DNA from: Gloeophyllum trabeum ATCC 11539
Taxonomy: Eukaryota; Basidiomycota; Agaricomycetes; Gloeophyllales; Gloeophyllaceae
Assembly: GCF_000344685.1 (NCBI RefSeq)
Contig: NW_006920411.1
Span: forward strand, 2,162,740 to 2,226,739
DNA length: 64,000 nt
Reading direction: 5' to 3'
The position numbers and the translations under genes are program-made. This document shows positions 27,317 through 39,423 of the stretch, one piece after another. The notes under the pieces were generated by a model. The model had not been told where the DNA came from, ran no database searches, and worked only from the letters and a program-made list of their open reading frames with translations. How positions within the stretch are numbered: position 1 is the stretch's first letter; each line of letters opens with the position of its first letter.

Positions 27317-27567
27317 ATTGATAGAGGTCAGCTAATGGTGCGTCGAAGGGATACCAGAGCTGTTATTCAGCCTGGCTGAAGTTGTGGCGGTTGTGACTGC
27401 ATTGGGCTGCTATTAATACGGGACCGGATACCGCTCTCCCACGGCTCGGCAAATGCGTGATCGCGTTCTCGAGGCTCGTTGTAGCCTGCAGGCCAAATCA
27501 CAGCTCGAAGCGAAGAGCAGTACATCGTATCTAATACACCTATCGACAGTAAGAGGCTCGTAAGTCC

Positions 27568-29377
27568 CTACCATCTCCACTCCAAGTCCACCAGAGACCT
27601 TCCCCGCACGCCCTTGTACGGCTTATAGGCCTCGCCCGTGAGCCGCAATTGGTCGATCTTCAGCGCAGAGAAGGTGTGCTGCTGTATAGCGAATCTTACT
27701 CTGAATGCACGTGCAGCTCGAGGATTTGGTATGCTGTGCATCCATGTACAGCATGAGAACCGCTGGAAGTATCGAAGGTTGGAGAACATACCTTGATGTC
27801 CACGAACCTCTGAGGCTATGACTAGAAGATGGTGGCAGGTTGGCCATCTCCCAGCGCAAGACCTACGGCAGCGACCGTCAAGTTGAATTAGCAAAGAAAT
27901 ATGTGAATGTACTGACGAGAGTCCGAGGATCAAAGGCCCAGGAACCGCCTCCAGATACCATGAAGTTGGGTGCGCCTGCGCCTTGCCCTAGGTAAAGCTC
28001 TACTGTAAAGTCTTCGATCGCCCTCGTTGATAGACGTGAGATAGCAGTCAAGTCGATTGTTCCTACGCAACCGGATTATCTTTTGATATATACCGCATCC
28101 TTTCGGCATACTTACCTCCGTTCTCATTAATGACCACACTGGGTTTTAGCATGACGGGCACCGGCACCTGGTTGACGCCCAAGGAACTAGAGTTGGACGA
28201 GGAAGGGGAGAATCGATATTCCATCAAGATGAAGGGACCGTCTGGAGGAACGAAAGACAATGCTTTGTCTCTGCTCCAACGAGGCAGCCTAGTGGCGGGA
28301 GAGCGTGAGGCAGAAATCGTTGACAACAGCAGACTATCTTACCGGACACATGGATGGAATGAGCAGTCGGTAAGGACCTTGGGATTAGAGAACGTCAAGA
28401 GCAGGTCTGGAGTGCCTGACCACGATGCATCAGTCATTACACTACCTGTATTCATCTGTAAAGTACCTGATAGCCTGGAGTTGGTGTCGATCTTTCCCAG
28501 CACTTCATTGGACAACGAGACGCCCGACCTAAGTCATATCAACTACAGCGTCTGCATCGAATGATATTCGCCTTCAGAGCAAACCGGATTTACCTATTCA
28601 CAACAGCTCTCAGCTCCTCGACGACGTCAAAATAAATCTCGTTATTGTTATGCCGGACATTTGCTTTGCGCCATGGTATCGGCGAAGCAAAAGGATTGGA
28701 AGAAGCGGCAGATAGGGACGATATGTTTGCTCCTGCGACCGAGAGCAGCTTGTTGAGCAGCGACGGCGGGATGACGATCTCACGCAAAGCATTTGGTGAA
28801 GTTGTGAGAGGATGTCCGCCTGAGTCAAGGGTTTCTTCCAAGAGCTGCGAGGGGCAAGCAGGTGAACACGTTGCAGCAGTATGAGAGAAGATTCTCACTT
28901 GATAGACAACGTCGAAGTTGTCTCTGAGGGTCGAGGCCGAGACATGGCCGAGGTACTCTCTGAGGATGTCTATGAAGGTCCTGAGGTACGCGAACGCGAA
29001 CAATGGGTCCACTGTCGTAGATGACACGAATTAGAGATGTCCAGGGTCCCGCTGCATCGGAACACGTACCATCGCCGCTGATTGGAGCCAGAATCCTCAG
29101 TCCCCCACATCCGACGTGGCAGCAAGCACTAGGCTTATCATCATTGATACCGGAGACGTACAGAACAGGGTCTACGTCGTCTGGTCGAGAGACTTTCGCG
29201 AGAGCATTGTTGTAGGTATCGATGTGGATGAGAGGGTACGCCGGCGACGTCGAATGGAACGACGTCTGGACAATAGGACGGCTAAGAGTGTGTGTGTTTG
29301 AGTGTCTCCCACGTCGACCTCGACGATCTGAACGCTTACCCGACGTTGTCGAGGATGATGAGGCCGTCGATGGCCAT
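27568..29377 (-). CDS. APM3: AP-3 complex subunit mu
   Basis: The medium chain of the AP-3 adaptor, which sorts cargo from Golgi/endosomes to the vacuole. Exon 1 reads MAIDGLIILDNVG and is split by an intron inside the following Gly codon into RPIVQTSFHSTSPAYPLIHIDTYNN, a longin-type N-terminus. Then come DPLFAFAYLRTFIDILREYLG and STLRDNFDVVYQLLEETLDSGG, the mu longin signature, PLTTSPNALREIV, and the linker into the mu-homology domain (PIPWRKANVRHNNNEIYFDVVEEL). The last exon reads HTFSALKIDQLRLTGEAYKPYKGVRG and ends VDLEWRW. KIDQLxL...YKPYKGVR is the AP-3 type C-terminus rather than AP-1/AP-2 mu. At least five introns are needed; the middle exons of the MHD were only partly traced. Confidence 0.85.
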
Positions 29378-29705
29378 TGCAGCTGCGAATGCGTCGGACG
29401 TGCTTCAACGCCTCGGCACCGAAGTTCCGGCATCCGCTATTTTTAAGTCGAGATCTTAGATCTACATACGACTCAGCGTCACGATCACGAATGTGCCAAT
29501 AATAGTCTGCTGATAGATTCGGATTGCACTTGATTGCATATCCAGGGTACACGCTACGCTTGCGAAGCCAGTTTATCGATACGACTGATTCAAACGGTAT
29601 GCCACCGCAATTCATCCCACAAGCCAGTCCAAGCACAGTTCAAATTGTCCGTTAAAAGTACATTCCGCAAACTATGTATGCTTCTGCTACGCCACAGCCA
29701 ACAGC
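29378..29705. other. Intergenic, AP-3 mu promoter and CipC-like 3' flank
   Basis: No gene recognised. Both neighbours lie on the minus strand. Confidence 0.5.
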
Positions 29706-30243
29706 TCAGTACTCCCCGGCATTGGACAGGGCACCCTCAGCACGCTGCCTAGCCTGGTGCTTCGCCTTCTCGCGGTCAACAAAGTCAAGCTGAAAAAACG
29801 GGCCGCCTCAATAACTGTAAGAGGCAGGAGACGGAGGACACTTACACCCTTGGTCTCAACAATGCGGTCGACGAAGCCACCGGTGATACCAGCACTAAGG
29901 ATGTGGCGTCAGAGGGGTTGACGAATACCATGTATCACAGTATACTCACAGAAGTTCCTTAGCCTCCTCGTGCGACTGAGGCTTGCCATTCTGCTCGCAG
30001 TGCTTCTCGTATGCCTTAGCAGCCTGATCGAACAGATTAGTGACCTGCAAGGGCGAAGAGGGAGACTTCAGGAGTTACCTCGTAGGAAGCGGCAGCGGCG
30101 ATCAGCTCATGGGAGAGCTCAGCCTTGTGGGGGGCGTTGACCACCTACGGGGATGTGATTAGGCTAGCAGAGACATAGAAGGTTGATAAACGTACCTGGT
30201 CGTAGGATTGAGCCTCGTCAGAGTCGTTAGAGAACCAGCCCAT
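29706..30243 (-). CDS. CipC-like protein (DUF3759 type)
   Basis: A small cytosolic protein of the family named after the concanamycin-induced CipC of Aspergillus; members are often abundant under stress, and their molecular function is unknown. Spliced product: MGWFSNDSDEAQSYDQ, then VVNAPHKAELSHELIAAAASYE, then a run containing FDQAAKAYEKHCEQNGK and SHEEAKELL, then SAGITGGFVDRIVETKG and LDFVDREKAKHQARQRAEG, ending LSNAGEY. The HKAELSHELIAAAASYEA-like core and the E-T-K-G-L-D-x-x-D-x-E-K-A-K-H tail are diagnostic. Four introns are needed; the second is only 34 nt. Without removing it the frame stops after 14 codons. Confidence 0.9.
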
Positions 30244-30325
30244 GTTGTGTAGTCAGTGAAGTGGTGTGAGATTGTGATAAGAGCGAGGTGAGAGAATCTG
30301 GAGGACGACCTGGTATTTGCGACCG

Positions 30326-30333
30326 TTTATATA
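30326..30333 (-). promoter_or_regulatory. TATA box of the CipC-like gene
   Basis: TATATAAA on the minus strand, 83-90 bp upstream of the ATG at 30243. Just upstream (30344-30359) are CCCCC and AGGGGG blocks that could be stress-response (AGGGG) elements; that part is inference from the motif alone. Confidence 0.6.
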
Positions 30334-30570
30334 CTTGAGCATGCCCCCAATTCAGGGGGAACCCGACCATAGCATCATGCGTTAAAAATAGGCCATGACG
30401 CCTAATCCCGTCACATGTGCCCGTTGGGGGGGAGGATAACAAGGCAGCGCCAATAATAATAGGCGTTGTCATGGCTGGATACCATTTGGATAAGGCCCAG
30501 TGCGCAGGAATGCGCAGCTGCGCCGCAGAACTCGGGTTCCATCTTGTGTGCGTGCTTTGATTATCAGCAG

Positions 30571-31007
30571 TGGATGACTTTCCGTAAGCATTTAGAGTCG
30601 TTTTCTATCCTAGATTCGACTCTAAATGCATCAGCCGAGATGCCGGCTTGTCACGCTCGCCAATTTTGATGGTGGTCGTCGAGTTGACGCTGTCTGCAAA
30701 CTTTATTTTGTCAAGGGGGTCCGACCCCCCTCTTCAGACTCGCGCTCGCCTCTAAAGGCTCGCTTAGCCTCGGTAAACGTTCGCGTATCATGCCATCATA
30801 TACTTGCCATCAGTACCTTCCGTGTTTAGCCACTTTCCTTCCTTACATAGTAAGCCGCCATCAATAGCGTGACTGAGGGCTTGTGGCGTTACGGATAGGA
30901 GAAACACCTCTGTCCTGTCTATCGGCCGTGCGAATGACCGTGACAAGGCACTGTGATGGCGTTTAGGACGGCGAAATCTAGGATTTTTCCTTACGGAAAG
31001 TCATCCA
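30571..31007. mobile_element. Putative MITE with 18-bp perfect terminal inverted repeats
   Basis: TGGATGACTTTCCGTAAG at 30571-30588 is repeated in perfect inverted orientation at 30990-31007. A nested inverted pair, ATCCTAGATT at 30607-30616 and its complement at 30975-30984, supports one 437-bp unit. A 13-bp hairpin (30588-30600 with 30617-30629) sits just inside the left end. No coding capacity. I found no clear target-site duplication, so the class is open and the exact ends are uncertain. Confidence 0.5.
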
Positions 31008-32003
31008 GTTCCGATGGGACTTGCTACATTTGAAGTTCGGAGGTGCCTTGTTGCCCAAGGCTGTACGAGTCTTGTACTCATCTGCCGAGCAACGCATCTC
31101 GAAGGGTTTCTGTTGGGAATGACGGTGCCATCTTTGTTAGCTACAGCCCATTCGGGCCTAGCAGTCAAAAGTTCCAGGTCCTAACTTCTGCGGCGCAGAT
31201 CCGTCCCTTTGTCGTCACAGTCCGTGGCTTCGGCCCATTGTTCTGAGGAGATATCCGCGATAAACGAAGTGGGCTCCATCATGTTATGGCGATGAAGCCT
31301 CCACCGACGAGACTGTTGCGTTGTGCCAGTGGGACACTGTCATCCACAGGTACCGACATTTTAGCGATGTCAGAACTAATGGCGATGATACGTCAATGTA
31401 CTCACGCAAACCCGCTACGCCGGAGCTGTGCCCCATTGAAGGGGGCCGGGGGGGACTGGCGATACGGAGAACCGAATATAACTGCGAGTATGTATTCGAA
31501 TGACAACCTGTAAAACGAGAATTCATTCGTGGAGAGCCCCTCGCTCCACTAAAAAAGGTGCAACATTGATCAATTAGCTTGAACGTCTATCTGAATTTGT
31601 GGCTGTCAGTCCGGTTGAGTAACGAGGATCCACGCTCTCGAACTTGAAGTGGAGTAACGTGCTGTGGCAGGAGAGCATAGCCACCAGCTGACAAATATCC
31701 CAATTTCGACGTCATCCATAGGCGCCGACGGTCCAGGGCCACGTTTGAACTCTGTACTGACATTTGCCATTTCGACTGATTTCGACATAAGTACCACTCC
31801 TGCGAATCTCTTTCAGCGCTCGCTTGATAATGTATATTTCATAATGCCGACATCGCAACAGGCCGAAAATTCTAATTCGATGGAGGATGTGGCGAGGAGA
31901 GAGCTCTACACAGACTATGTAAACGAATCGTGTGTAGTCAGTGATCCAATGTACTTTCTCGTGTGCCTGACTTTACCCACTTCAACCATGCGATCGCAGG
32001 CAT

Positions 32004-35000
32004 ATGCAAACGTTTGCGGAGGCCCTGAATTCAGATGATATTGTCACAGATGCGAACGACCCTCCCACGCCAACCAGTCACCCTGGAGGGGCCCCTACGC
32101 CCCACGGAGAGCGGGTGCGGAAAGTGTCTGCTCTGTCCGACTTTGCACCCGTGAACGTAAAGGTACACAAGAGGTCAGTGCTGTTCTGACCGATTCCATA
32201 TACTGGCAGCTGAGACGGTAAGCCCTCAGGCGGAGGAAAGAAAGCGGAGCACCTGACAGACGGCAGGACCTCCTATTCATCATTGTCCGATGGCCTCTAT
32301 TGGTGCGTCTTTCTTGCCAGTGACATTCACGCTCGCTCTAATAAGTGTTCAGATCATAATCTTCGCCTTCATCCTCGCCGAGTTCGGATTCTACGTCCTG
32401 ATACGACAGCTCGTCAACACGCAGGAGTGGCTTTCTGCATGTAAGTGGGGGACGCTGTTCCGCCAGCCTTTCTTTCTCAATCGTGGTGAGTTAGGGAGAG
32501 GGCGCAGGGGACAACTAAGGAAACAGTTGCGCGCCGCGAAGACGTATGAGGTCAGTCAACCTTTGTTTCGCAGTTTGAATAGCTGTTCTGAATCAAGCTT
32601 GGCTCGCTTGCAGGAATGGAAGCAAGTTGCCCTGGAATTGGACGAATATATGAGGTTCAATCAGTGGAAGACTACAGACGAAGATCCTTTCTACGACTGG
32701 CGACTGGTCAGGAAGGTGGGCAGTTATCCGGCGGGTAAATTCAAACTGGCTATAAACTCCATATTCAACAGGTCCGCCGGTCATTGAAGACTCTTCGAGA
32801 GAAAGATGATGCTAGGGGCATCCTCGGTGTGCTTGAGACATGTATCCGTAACAACTTTGCAGGAATAGAATCCCCTAGGTAAGTCGCTCTTGGTCTATTC
32901 TTAGTATTGCGAGTTCATCTCCGTGATGCCCTGTAGACTATACAGCGAAGTAGATTTGATCACACCAATCAATGATATATCGATGCTGACAGTGGGCGCC
33001 AGACGTTCTACGGTACTAAGAACCTAATTGAGGGTTAGTGGAAAGATTGCGGGGTCGCGTCAAGATCCCGCCTCACTTATGGATTCGATATTGCAGATTA
33101 CATCAATGAACAAGAGAAGGCTCTGCGATACGTTCTCGATACCTCGCATCTTTCCAAGGAAGAGAAACGGCGATTCTTCAAGACTGTCAATACCAATCTG
33201 GGCGCCTCTGCCCTATGTTTATCTGGCGGTGCATCCTTCGGGTACTGTAAGTCTCAAATTGGTGCTGCCTACCAAGTCCGCAACAAGTGCTATGATAGCA
33301 CCGGGCTGATTGTTGATTGTGGATTGACAGATCATCTGGGCGTAGTGAAGGCTTTCCTTGATGCTGGTTTACTGCCGCGAGTCATCACCGGCACCTCCGC
33401 AGGTGGCCTTATAGCTGCCGTATGTGCACTCCGCAGTGTCTTTCGTGCTAAAGGTTACCAGACTGCTCATCATGCATATTATGGTGACAGTTGGTCTGCA
33501 CTCGGACAGATGATGAGCTGAAGCGACTGCTTGTTCCCGAGCTTGCCAATAGGATCACAGCATGCGAGGAACCGTTCAGTGTCTGGTTCAAACGTTTTTG
33601 GAAGACCGGGGCCAGGTTCGATGCTGTTTCATGGGCGAAGAAGGTGCGCCCCTTCACGCACAATCTCCTGGCGATAATCACATATGTCTGCAGGCCACAT
33701 TCTTCACTCGTGGCTCCCTCACGTTCCGAGAAGCGTATATGCGAACTGGTCGCATACTCAACATCTCCGTTATCCCCGCGGATCGACATTCGTGAGTCTT
33801 CGAGTTGATTCCGGGATTATGATCTTATTCTGATACCTGACAACAGCCCTACGAAGCTACTGAACTACATGACAGCCCCTGATACCATAATATGGACTGC
33901 TCTGCTTGCGTCCGCTGCCGTGCCTGGCATCTTGAACCCTGTGGTACTGATGCAGAAGACCAGGGATGGTCGGATCGTCCCTTGGAATTGGGGAAGCAAG
34001 TTCAAAGATGGGTCGTTAAGGTATGTACCGTTGAGCGCGTTGTTTGCTTCGTTTGATCTAACGAGCCATCTTCAGGGTGGATATACCCTTGCAGTCTTTG
34101 AATCTTTACTTCAACGGTGAGTTTACCGGGCGTAACCAGCCTTGAAACGCCGATTGATCTCGGAATGCAGTGACGCACCCTGTGGTCTCGCAAGTCAACC
34201 CGCACGTCCATTTATTCTTTTTCGCTCCTCGAGGATCCCCAGGCAAACCTGTGGCCCATAGGAAAGGCAAAGGTCGGTGCTGTGCCCGTAGCTAGAGAGT
34301 TAGGTCCTCATGCCTTGATCTTCAGGATGGAGAGGCAACTTTTTGCTGTCTGCGGGGGAGCAGTGGCTGAAGCTGGAGTTGACGAAGAATTTCAAGGTGG
34401 GTAGGATCTGGAATCTTACATGGAGATCATAGGGCTCAGTGGTGCATAGGTCATTCGTGATTTGGAGCTTCTGCCTCAGTTATTGGGTCAGGATTGGTCA
34501 AGCGTATTCTTGCAGAGATTTGAGGGTGTTGTGACGTGAGTATTATACACGTATCCATACAATGGTGGTTCTGACTTCGTTGTAAGGATCTGGCCTAGGA
34601 CGCGGGTTAAGGTATGAAGTGCACCTGGCGTCCATTGAATACCGAAGTAAACTCCTTCATAGGATTGGTTTCATATACTAAGCGATCCTGACCCTCCGGA
34701 ACTCGCGCGGATGATGCAGGCTGGGCAGATAGCGACCTGGCCCAAGGTGCGCCTTGTCGAAGAAATCGATGGTTTCCGAATCTGACGAGGGGCCAATATA
34801 GCTGCATATGGTAGAGAACCGGTTCCGCCTAGAGAAGCAGATTTACGAAGGCCGGCAGGCCATCCGTAAGGCGATGCAGATGCGCGGGAAGGATGTGGGC
34901 GTTATCAGGCAGGAGCAAGAGCAGCCACAGGATAGCACGGTGCCCGACCCTGTTACCGGCACGCGCGTCCCGCACATCGACGTTACCGACCCTTCGTCCC

Positions 35001-35500
35001 CGCCCAAGACCGAGATGCCGCTGGCGATGGACACTGATGCGGAGGCCGCGTTCGCGCAGCGCTCCGAAAGGTTCTTCAAGCGTCCGCGGCACCATACGTC
35101 CCCCAGGACATCTACCATCAGCGCTAAACAGGACCTGCTGATTTCGCCCAGTGTCAGGCGTCGTTGGGTATCCGAGCTTTTCGACCACGCACCTAGCGGG
35201 CCTGCCATGTCGGAAAAGAAGTCGCCGGAGCCTGAAGGACCGCGCCCCGCGAACCCGCCGTCGCCCACGTCGGCGCTCTTGACGCGGTTTCGGAAGCCAT
35301 CATTCCAGATGATGTCGCCGTTTTCGAGTATGAGGAAGAAGGAACAGGTGGAGGAGGCGAACGAGGGTGAGGAGGAGTGGGGGAGCGATAGCTCGTCGTC
35401 GGAGACCTTTATCGTTGAGCACAACGGGCACACGCAGTCGCCTGTTGTCCTGCCGAGGGAAGTGCAGGCGGCGAGTTCCAGCTCTGAGGACCAGGTGTAG
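32004..35500 (+). CDS. Patatin-like triacylglycerol lipase (Tgl3/4/5 / PNPLA type)
   Basis: A membrane/lipid-droplet lipase of the DUF3336-patatin family. The N-terminus (SDDIVTDANDPPTPTSHPGG) leads through a spliced basic stretch to a hydrophobic segment VRWPLLIIIFAFILAEFGFY. The DUF3336 region reads EWKQVALELDEYMRFNQWK, then DEDPFYDWRLVRKV, then GILGVLETCIRNNFAGIESP. The patatin core has the oxyanion motif LSGGASFGYYHLGV, the nucleophile elbow GTSAGG (catalytic Ser) and the dyad Asp in KDGSLR. KLHMVENRFRLEKQIYEGR closes the domain, and a long acidic/Ser-rich tail ends SSSSEDQV. About ten introns are needed; several small exons between 32880 and 33120 and between 34120 and 34620 were traced only by homology to the expected order. 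The start is uncertain. Confidence 0.88.
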
Positions 35501-35660
35501 TGCCGCAGTCCCAGGCAAGGTTATTTATCTTGCATTCAAGGACTTGCATTTGTACGTTACCCTAATTGCACATATTGTATCTTGGATTCTTGGATTGTTC
35601 TGTGGCCGCGATAAGATAAGATGAGATCAATGCAGCAGCTGGATTAGGCCGGGGTAGTGT

Positions 35661-35678
35661 GAAGATTCCAGAAACTTC
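35661..35678 (+). promoter_or_regulatory. Perfect heat-shock element upstream of STI1
   Basis: GAAGATTCCAGAAACTTC is four perfectly alternating 5-bp units (GAAnnTTCnnGAAnnTTC), the binding site of Hsf1 trimers. It lies 115-132 bp upstream of the STI1 ATG. Because STI1/Hop is a known Hsf1 target in fungi, this is probably functional. Confidence 0.88.
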
Positions 35679-35792
35679 CGGCCTTGCAGCGAACAAGCAA
35701 TAAAACAGCGGCGAATGACAGCCTACAGCACTGGCATTGCAGACTCTGCACGACGCATATATTCACGCATATATCCACCCTGAACGACATTC

Positions 35793-37826
35793 ATGACTGA
35801 CGCTGCCGCACTAAAAGACCTCGGAAACAAGGCGTTCCAGGCAAAGGACTACGACAAGGCCATCGACCTCTTTACGCAGGCCATCAACCTCGAGCCACAG
35901 AACTTTGTCCTTTACTCCAACCGGAGTGCTGCCAAGGCAGGCAAGAGGGACTGGACGCATGCTTTGGAGGATGCTGAAGCTGTGAGTGTCGTCTGTAGTG
36001 GAAGTGCTTGAAGAGGTTGACCAAACGACGCGCGTAGTGCATCAAAATCAATCCCGCGTGGTCAAAGGGGTACGCGCGCAAAGGTGCCGCTCTCCACGGC
36101 TTGAGACAATACGAGGAGGCTATTCTTGCCTACGAGACCGGCTTGAAGCTCGAGGACAGCCCAGCGCTGCGGAAGGGTTTACAGGAGGTGAAGGATGCCA
36201 AAGGTACGCGCGCATTTCCATCGTAAATATGCACTACGAGAAAGCTGACACTACCCACTAGCTGCTCTCGAGCGCGGTGAGGGTGCCGATGTGATGGGCC
36301 TCGGAAAGATGTTCTCGGACCCCAACCTCCTGGGCAAACTCGCTACCAACCCTCGCACCGCCAAGCACCTCGCCGACCCCGCCTTCGTTCAGAAGCTGAA
36401 CATGTTACAGGCCAACCCGAAGATGGCCGACACCGCATTTGCCGCGGACCCCCGCATGATCGACGTACTCGGCGTGCTCATGGGCGTCGACTTGCAGGGC
36501 TTCAGCGGGGAGGACGCGCCGGACTTTGCCAAGGCGCAGGCGGAGGGCCAGGCGGACTCGATCTCGTCGTCGCCGCCGCCGACGTCTCCCCCGCCCGCGT
36601 CCAAGCCCGAGCCGAAGCCCGAGGCGCCGAAAGTGGAGGATGTGGAGATGGAGGACGAGGAGGAAAAGAAGGCCAAGGCTGACGCGGAGGCGGAGAAGAA
36701 GCTCGGTGCGGATGCGTACAAGAAGAAGGACTTTGACACGGCCATCCAGCACTTTGAGAAGGCATGGGAGATCTGGCCGAAGGATATCACGTACCTCAGT
36801 AACGTTGGAGGTAAGCATGCATCTCCAAGACCTTACTGCCCTAGAGCTCACTTGTTTCTCCATAGCGGCGTACCTTGAGAAGGGCGACTACGACAAGTGT
36901 ATCGACGCATGTCAAAAGGCTGTCGACCAGGGCCGTGAGGTAAATGCAATGTTGGGTTTCTGTTTGCTGCGATGTTCATGTCTTCACCGCAGATCCGAGC
37001 CGACTACAAACTCGTAGCGAAAGCTCTCGGCCGCATCGGTACCGCCTACTTCAGGAAGAACGACTTTCAAGAAGCCATCCGTTTCTACCAAAAATCTCTC
37101 ACCGAGCACCGCACCCCCGACATCCTTAACAAGCTCAAGGAGGCCGAGAAGGCCAAAGCCGAGGCCGAGCGCCTCGCCTACATCGACCCGGAGAAGGCGT
37201 CCGTCGCGCGGGAGGAGGGCAACCAGTGCTTCAAGAACGGCGACTTCCCCGGCGCGGTCAAAGCATATACGGAGGCGATCAAGCGCGACCCGAACGACCC
37301 GCGCGGGTACAACAACCGCGCGAACGCGTACACGAAGCTTGCCGCGCTGCCCGAGGCGCTCAAGGACGCTGAGAAGGCGATCGAGGTCGACCCGAGCTTC
37401 GTGAAGGCGTACATCCGCAAAAGCCACGTGTTGTTCGTGATGAAGGACTACGTCAAGGCCATCGAGGCTATCCAGCAGGCCGAGGACCACGATACGGACC
37501 ACAAGCACAAGGCTGAGATACAGGCGCAGATGATCAAGTGCCAGCAGGCGATGTATTCTGAGCGCGCGGGTGAGAGTGAGGAGGAGGTTCTCCAGAGAGC
37601 CATGAGGGATCCTGAGGTTGCAGTAAGTCATTATACCGGATTGTCCTCTTACCTTGCTCTTATGCTTACTCTGTTTCTCTAGGGCATCATGAATGATCCC
37701 GTCATGCAGTCAATATTGCAGCAGGCTCAGTCGGATCCTGCGGCATTACAAGACCACATGAAGAACCCGATGATCCGGCAGAAGATTATGAAGTTGGTCG
37801 CCGCGGGTATTATCAAGACACGGTAA
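35793..37826 (+). CDS. STI1: Hsp70/Hsp90 co-chaperone STI1 (Hop)
   Basis: Sti1/Hop bridges Hsp70 and Hsp90 in the cytosol. The start MTDAAALKDLGNKAFQAKDY opens the TPR1 domain, continued after short introns through the exon ending AALERGEG. A DP1 (STI1) motif follows (MGLGKMFSDPNLLGKLATNP ... DPRMIDVLGVLMG). Then comes a Pro/Glu/Lys linker, TPR2A (EEEKKAKADAEAEKKLGADA ... KKDFDTAIQHFEKAWE), TPR2B (ASVAREEGNQCFKNGDFPGA ... NDPRGYNNRANAYTKL) and a C-terminal DP2 (IMNDPVMQSILQQAQSDPAA ... KIMKLVAAGIIKTR). All five expected modules are present in order. Strong GC bias in the third codon position fits high expression and creates long antisense open frames that are not genes. Confidence 0.97.
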
Positions 37827-38044
37827 TCTCTGCGGCCATGGGCATTGTCAATGGAATGGAGCGTCGCATACCACTTGGTCTACCCGCATATATTGTATCT
37901 ATAGTTTCATGTAATAATAAAGCATCAATGCTAGCAGAAAATGCATTTGATTGTCGGTCTGACCACACAAAGTTACGTTCATAATATTTACAACCATTCA
38001 GCCCAACGATTCTTCCTGAAAGAGGTCAACGCATGGTGCCAGGC

Positions 38045-39423
38045 TCAGGCGGTAGCCCAGTCCCAGTCCAGATAGCCAGCGGTTCTAAAGATACCCACAC
38101 ACTTGTTCTCCAGTTCCTTCCTTCGATGCCCTTCTACATCATCCTGCACTTCTCGCCATACCCTGACGTTCTCATGCACCTCTCGGGGTTTGCTGAAACC
38201 TACGACCGTAGGAACGTCCTTCGCACGACGGAGCGCATAGCCCACCGCAATGTTGACTAATCCGCCATCCCATTCAGCGCACTGCTTGTTGGCCTCCTCG
38301 ATTGCACCGCGCAAAGGCTCCGGGGCGGGATGCCATATTGGTGGCGAGGGCGTCAACAAGCCCATGCTCAGCGGGGATGCGGTGAGCACGTTTCGAATTT
38401 GAGCGCGGTCGCGGAAGTGAGGGATGAATTCGCTGTAAGTTGCGTTCTGGAGACAGAGGTGCGAATAGGAGAGGATGATATCCAACGGCTCATATGGCGG
38501 CGTGTGGAGCACCAACAAGGCCAGACGCAGGAGTGTGGGAAGCGGGAAACCTAAGACTGGTTGGCATGTTGCGAGGAAGGATGGGTGTATGCGCATACCT
38601 GAGATACCGATATTCCTGATGAGACCCTCTTGCTTCAACTTGCGTAGTTCACCAATAGCGTCAAGAATCTTTTGATCGCCTTCGCCCCAAATCTTTCCTT
38701 CCTCGCCCTCCAGCAGACCATAGGCAGCTTTGTCTTCTTTCAGAGCAGTCGCATGGTTTCCGGTGCTTTTCGAGGCAACCTTCGTGCAGACAAATTCCAC
38801 ATCGTGCAGATACACAGCGTCCAGATAGCCTGTATGTAAGCGCGCGAGACTCCTGAGGATACCTGTGCGGATCGTTGCAGGGGAGTAGTCAAACCCATCT
38901 TGGCCGGGGCTATAACGCCCGCACTTCGTGATCTTCGGGGGAAGGTTAGCATGCAAACAGGGACGCCCATGACATCACTTATTACCAGCTTGTAGGAAGT
39001 GCGGGGGAACTCCGGCTGTAAGGCTTTCAGGACAGTTCCCAGTACAATCTCAGAGTTGCCATAGTATGGTGCAGTATCAAAGACATTGATTCCATATCTG
39101 CCTGATTCATCAGCTACAGCCTACACCTCATTTGCGCAACTTACCGCAAAGCTAGCCTCACCGTTCTGAACGGTATATCTGATGTGAGAAATTCATCGGT
39201 ATTGTAGTGGTATGAGAAGGTCGCTGCTCCAAACACCAGTTCTGGTGAACCCAGCGGCCCAAGTTCACGCTCCGCAGAATTCAACACCTTATGACAGAGA
39301 CTGTTCATCGACAGTACTTACAAAGGAGGAGCCTGGCACCGGTTTGTCTTCATCCCCGTCAGGAATAGAATCGAGAGGAGGTAGAGTGAACACAGGCTCA
39401 GGAGCGTCTAGAGTCACAGTCAT
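38045..39423 (-). CDS. Aldo/keto reductase, D-arabinose dehydrogenase (ARA2) type
   Basis: An NAD(P)-dependent oxidoreductase related to Ara2 / L-galactose dehydrogenase, which makes the lactone precursor of erythroascorbate. Spliced exons give MTVTLDAPEPVFTLPPLDSI, then LVFGAATFSYHYNTDEFLTS, then YGINVFDTAPYYGNSEIVLG (catalytic Asp and Tyr), then ITKCGRYSPGQDGFDYSPAT (Lys), then LHTGYLDAVYLHDVEFVCTK (His). The barrel continues through IRNIGISG, GFPLPTLLRLALLVL, PLDIILSYSHLCLQN, NVLTASPLSMGLLTP and VGYALRRAKDVPTVVGFSKP, and ends GYLDWDWATA. The full catalytic tetrad is present. An ATG at 39519 would add 32 residues. Substrate is inferred from similarity. Convergent with STI1 (218 bp). Confidence 0.85.

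Larger units (their letters stand above)
30244..32003. other. 1.76-kb gap between CipC-like and lipase genes
   Basis: Holds the CipC-like promoter, the putative MITE (30571-31007), and from 31008 sequence with no recognisable gene. The last about 150 bp may hold a lipase 5' exon: ATG at 31887 could splice from 31919/31920 into the frame at 32001, giving a longer N-terminus. Confidence 0.5.

Noticed and set aside
36526..37017. Arg-rich 163-codon frame in STI1
   Set aside because: Out-of-frame reading of the acidic, Lys-rich linker; poly-Arg arises from GC-rich codons.
36984..37631. 215-codon minus-strand open frame inside STI1
   Set aside because: Fully antisense to TPR exons with strong GC3 bias; the Leu/Val/Arg-rich translation is the usual shadow of such coding sequence.
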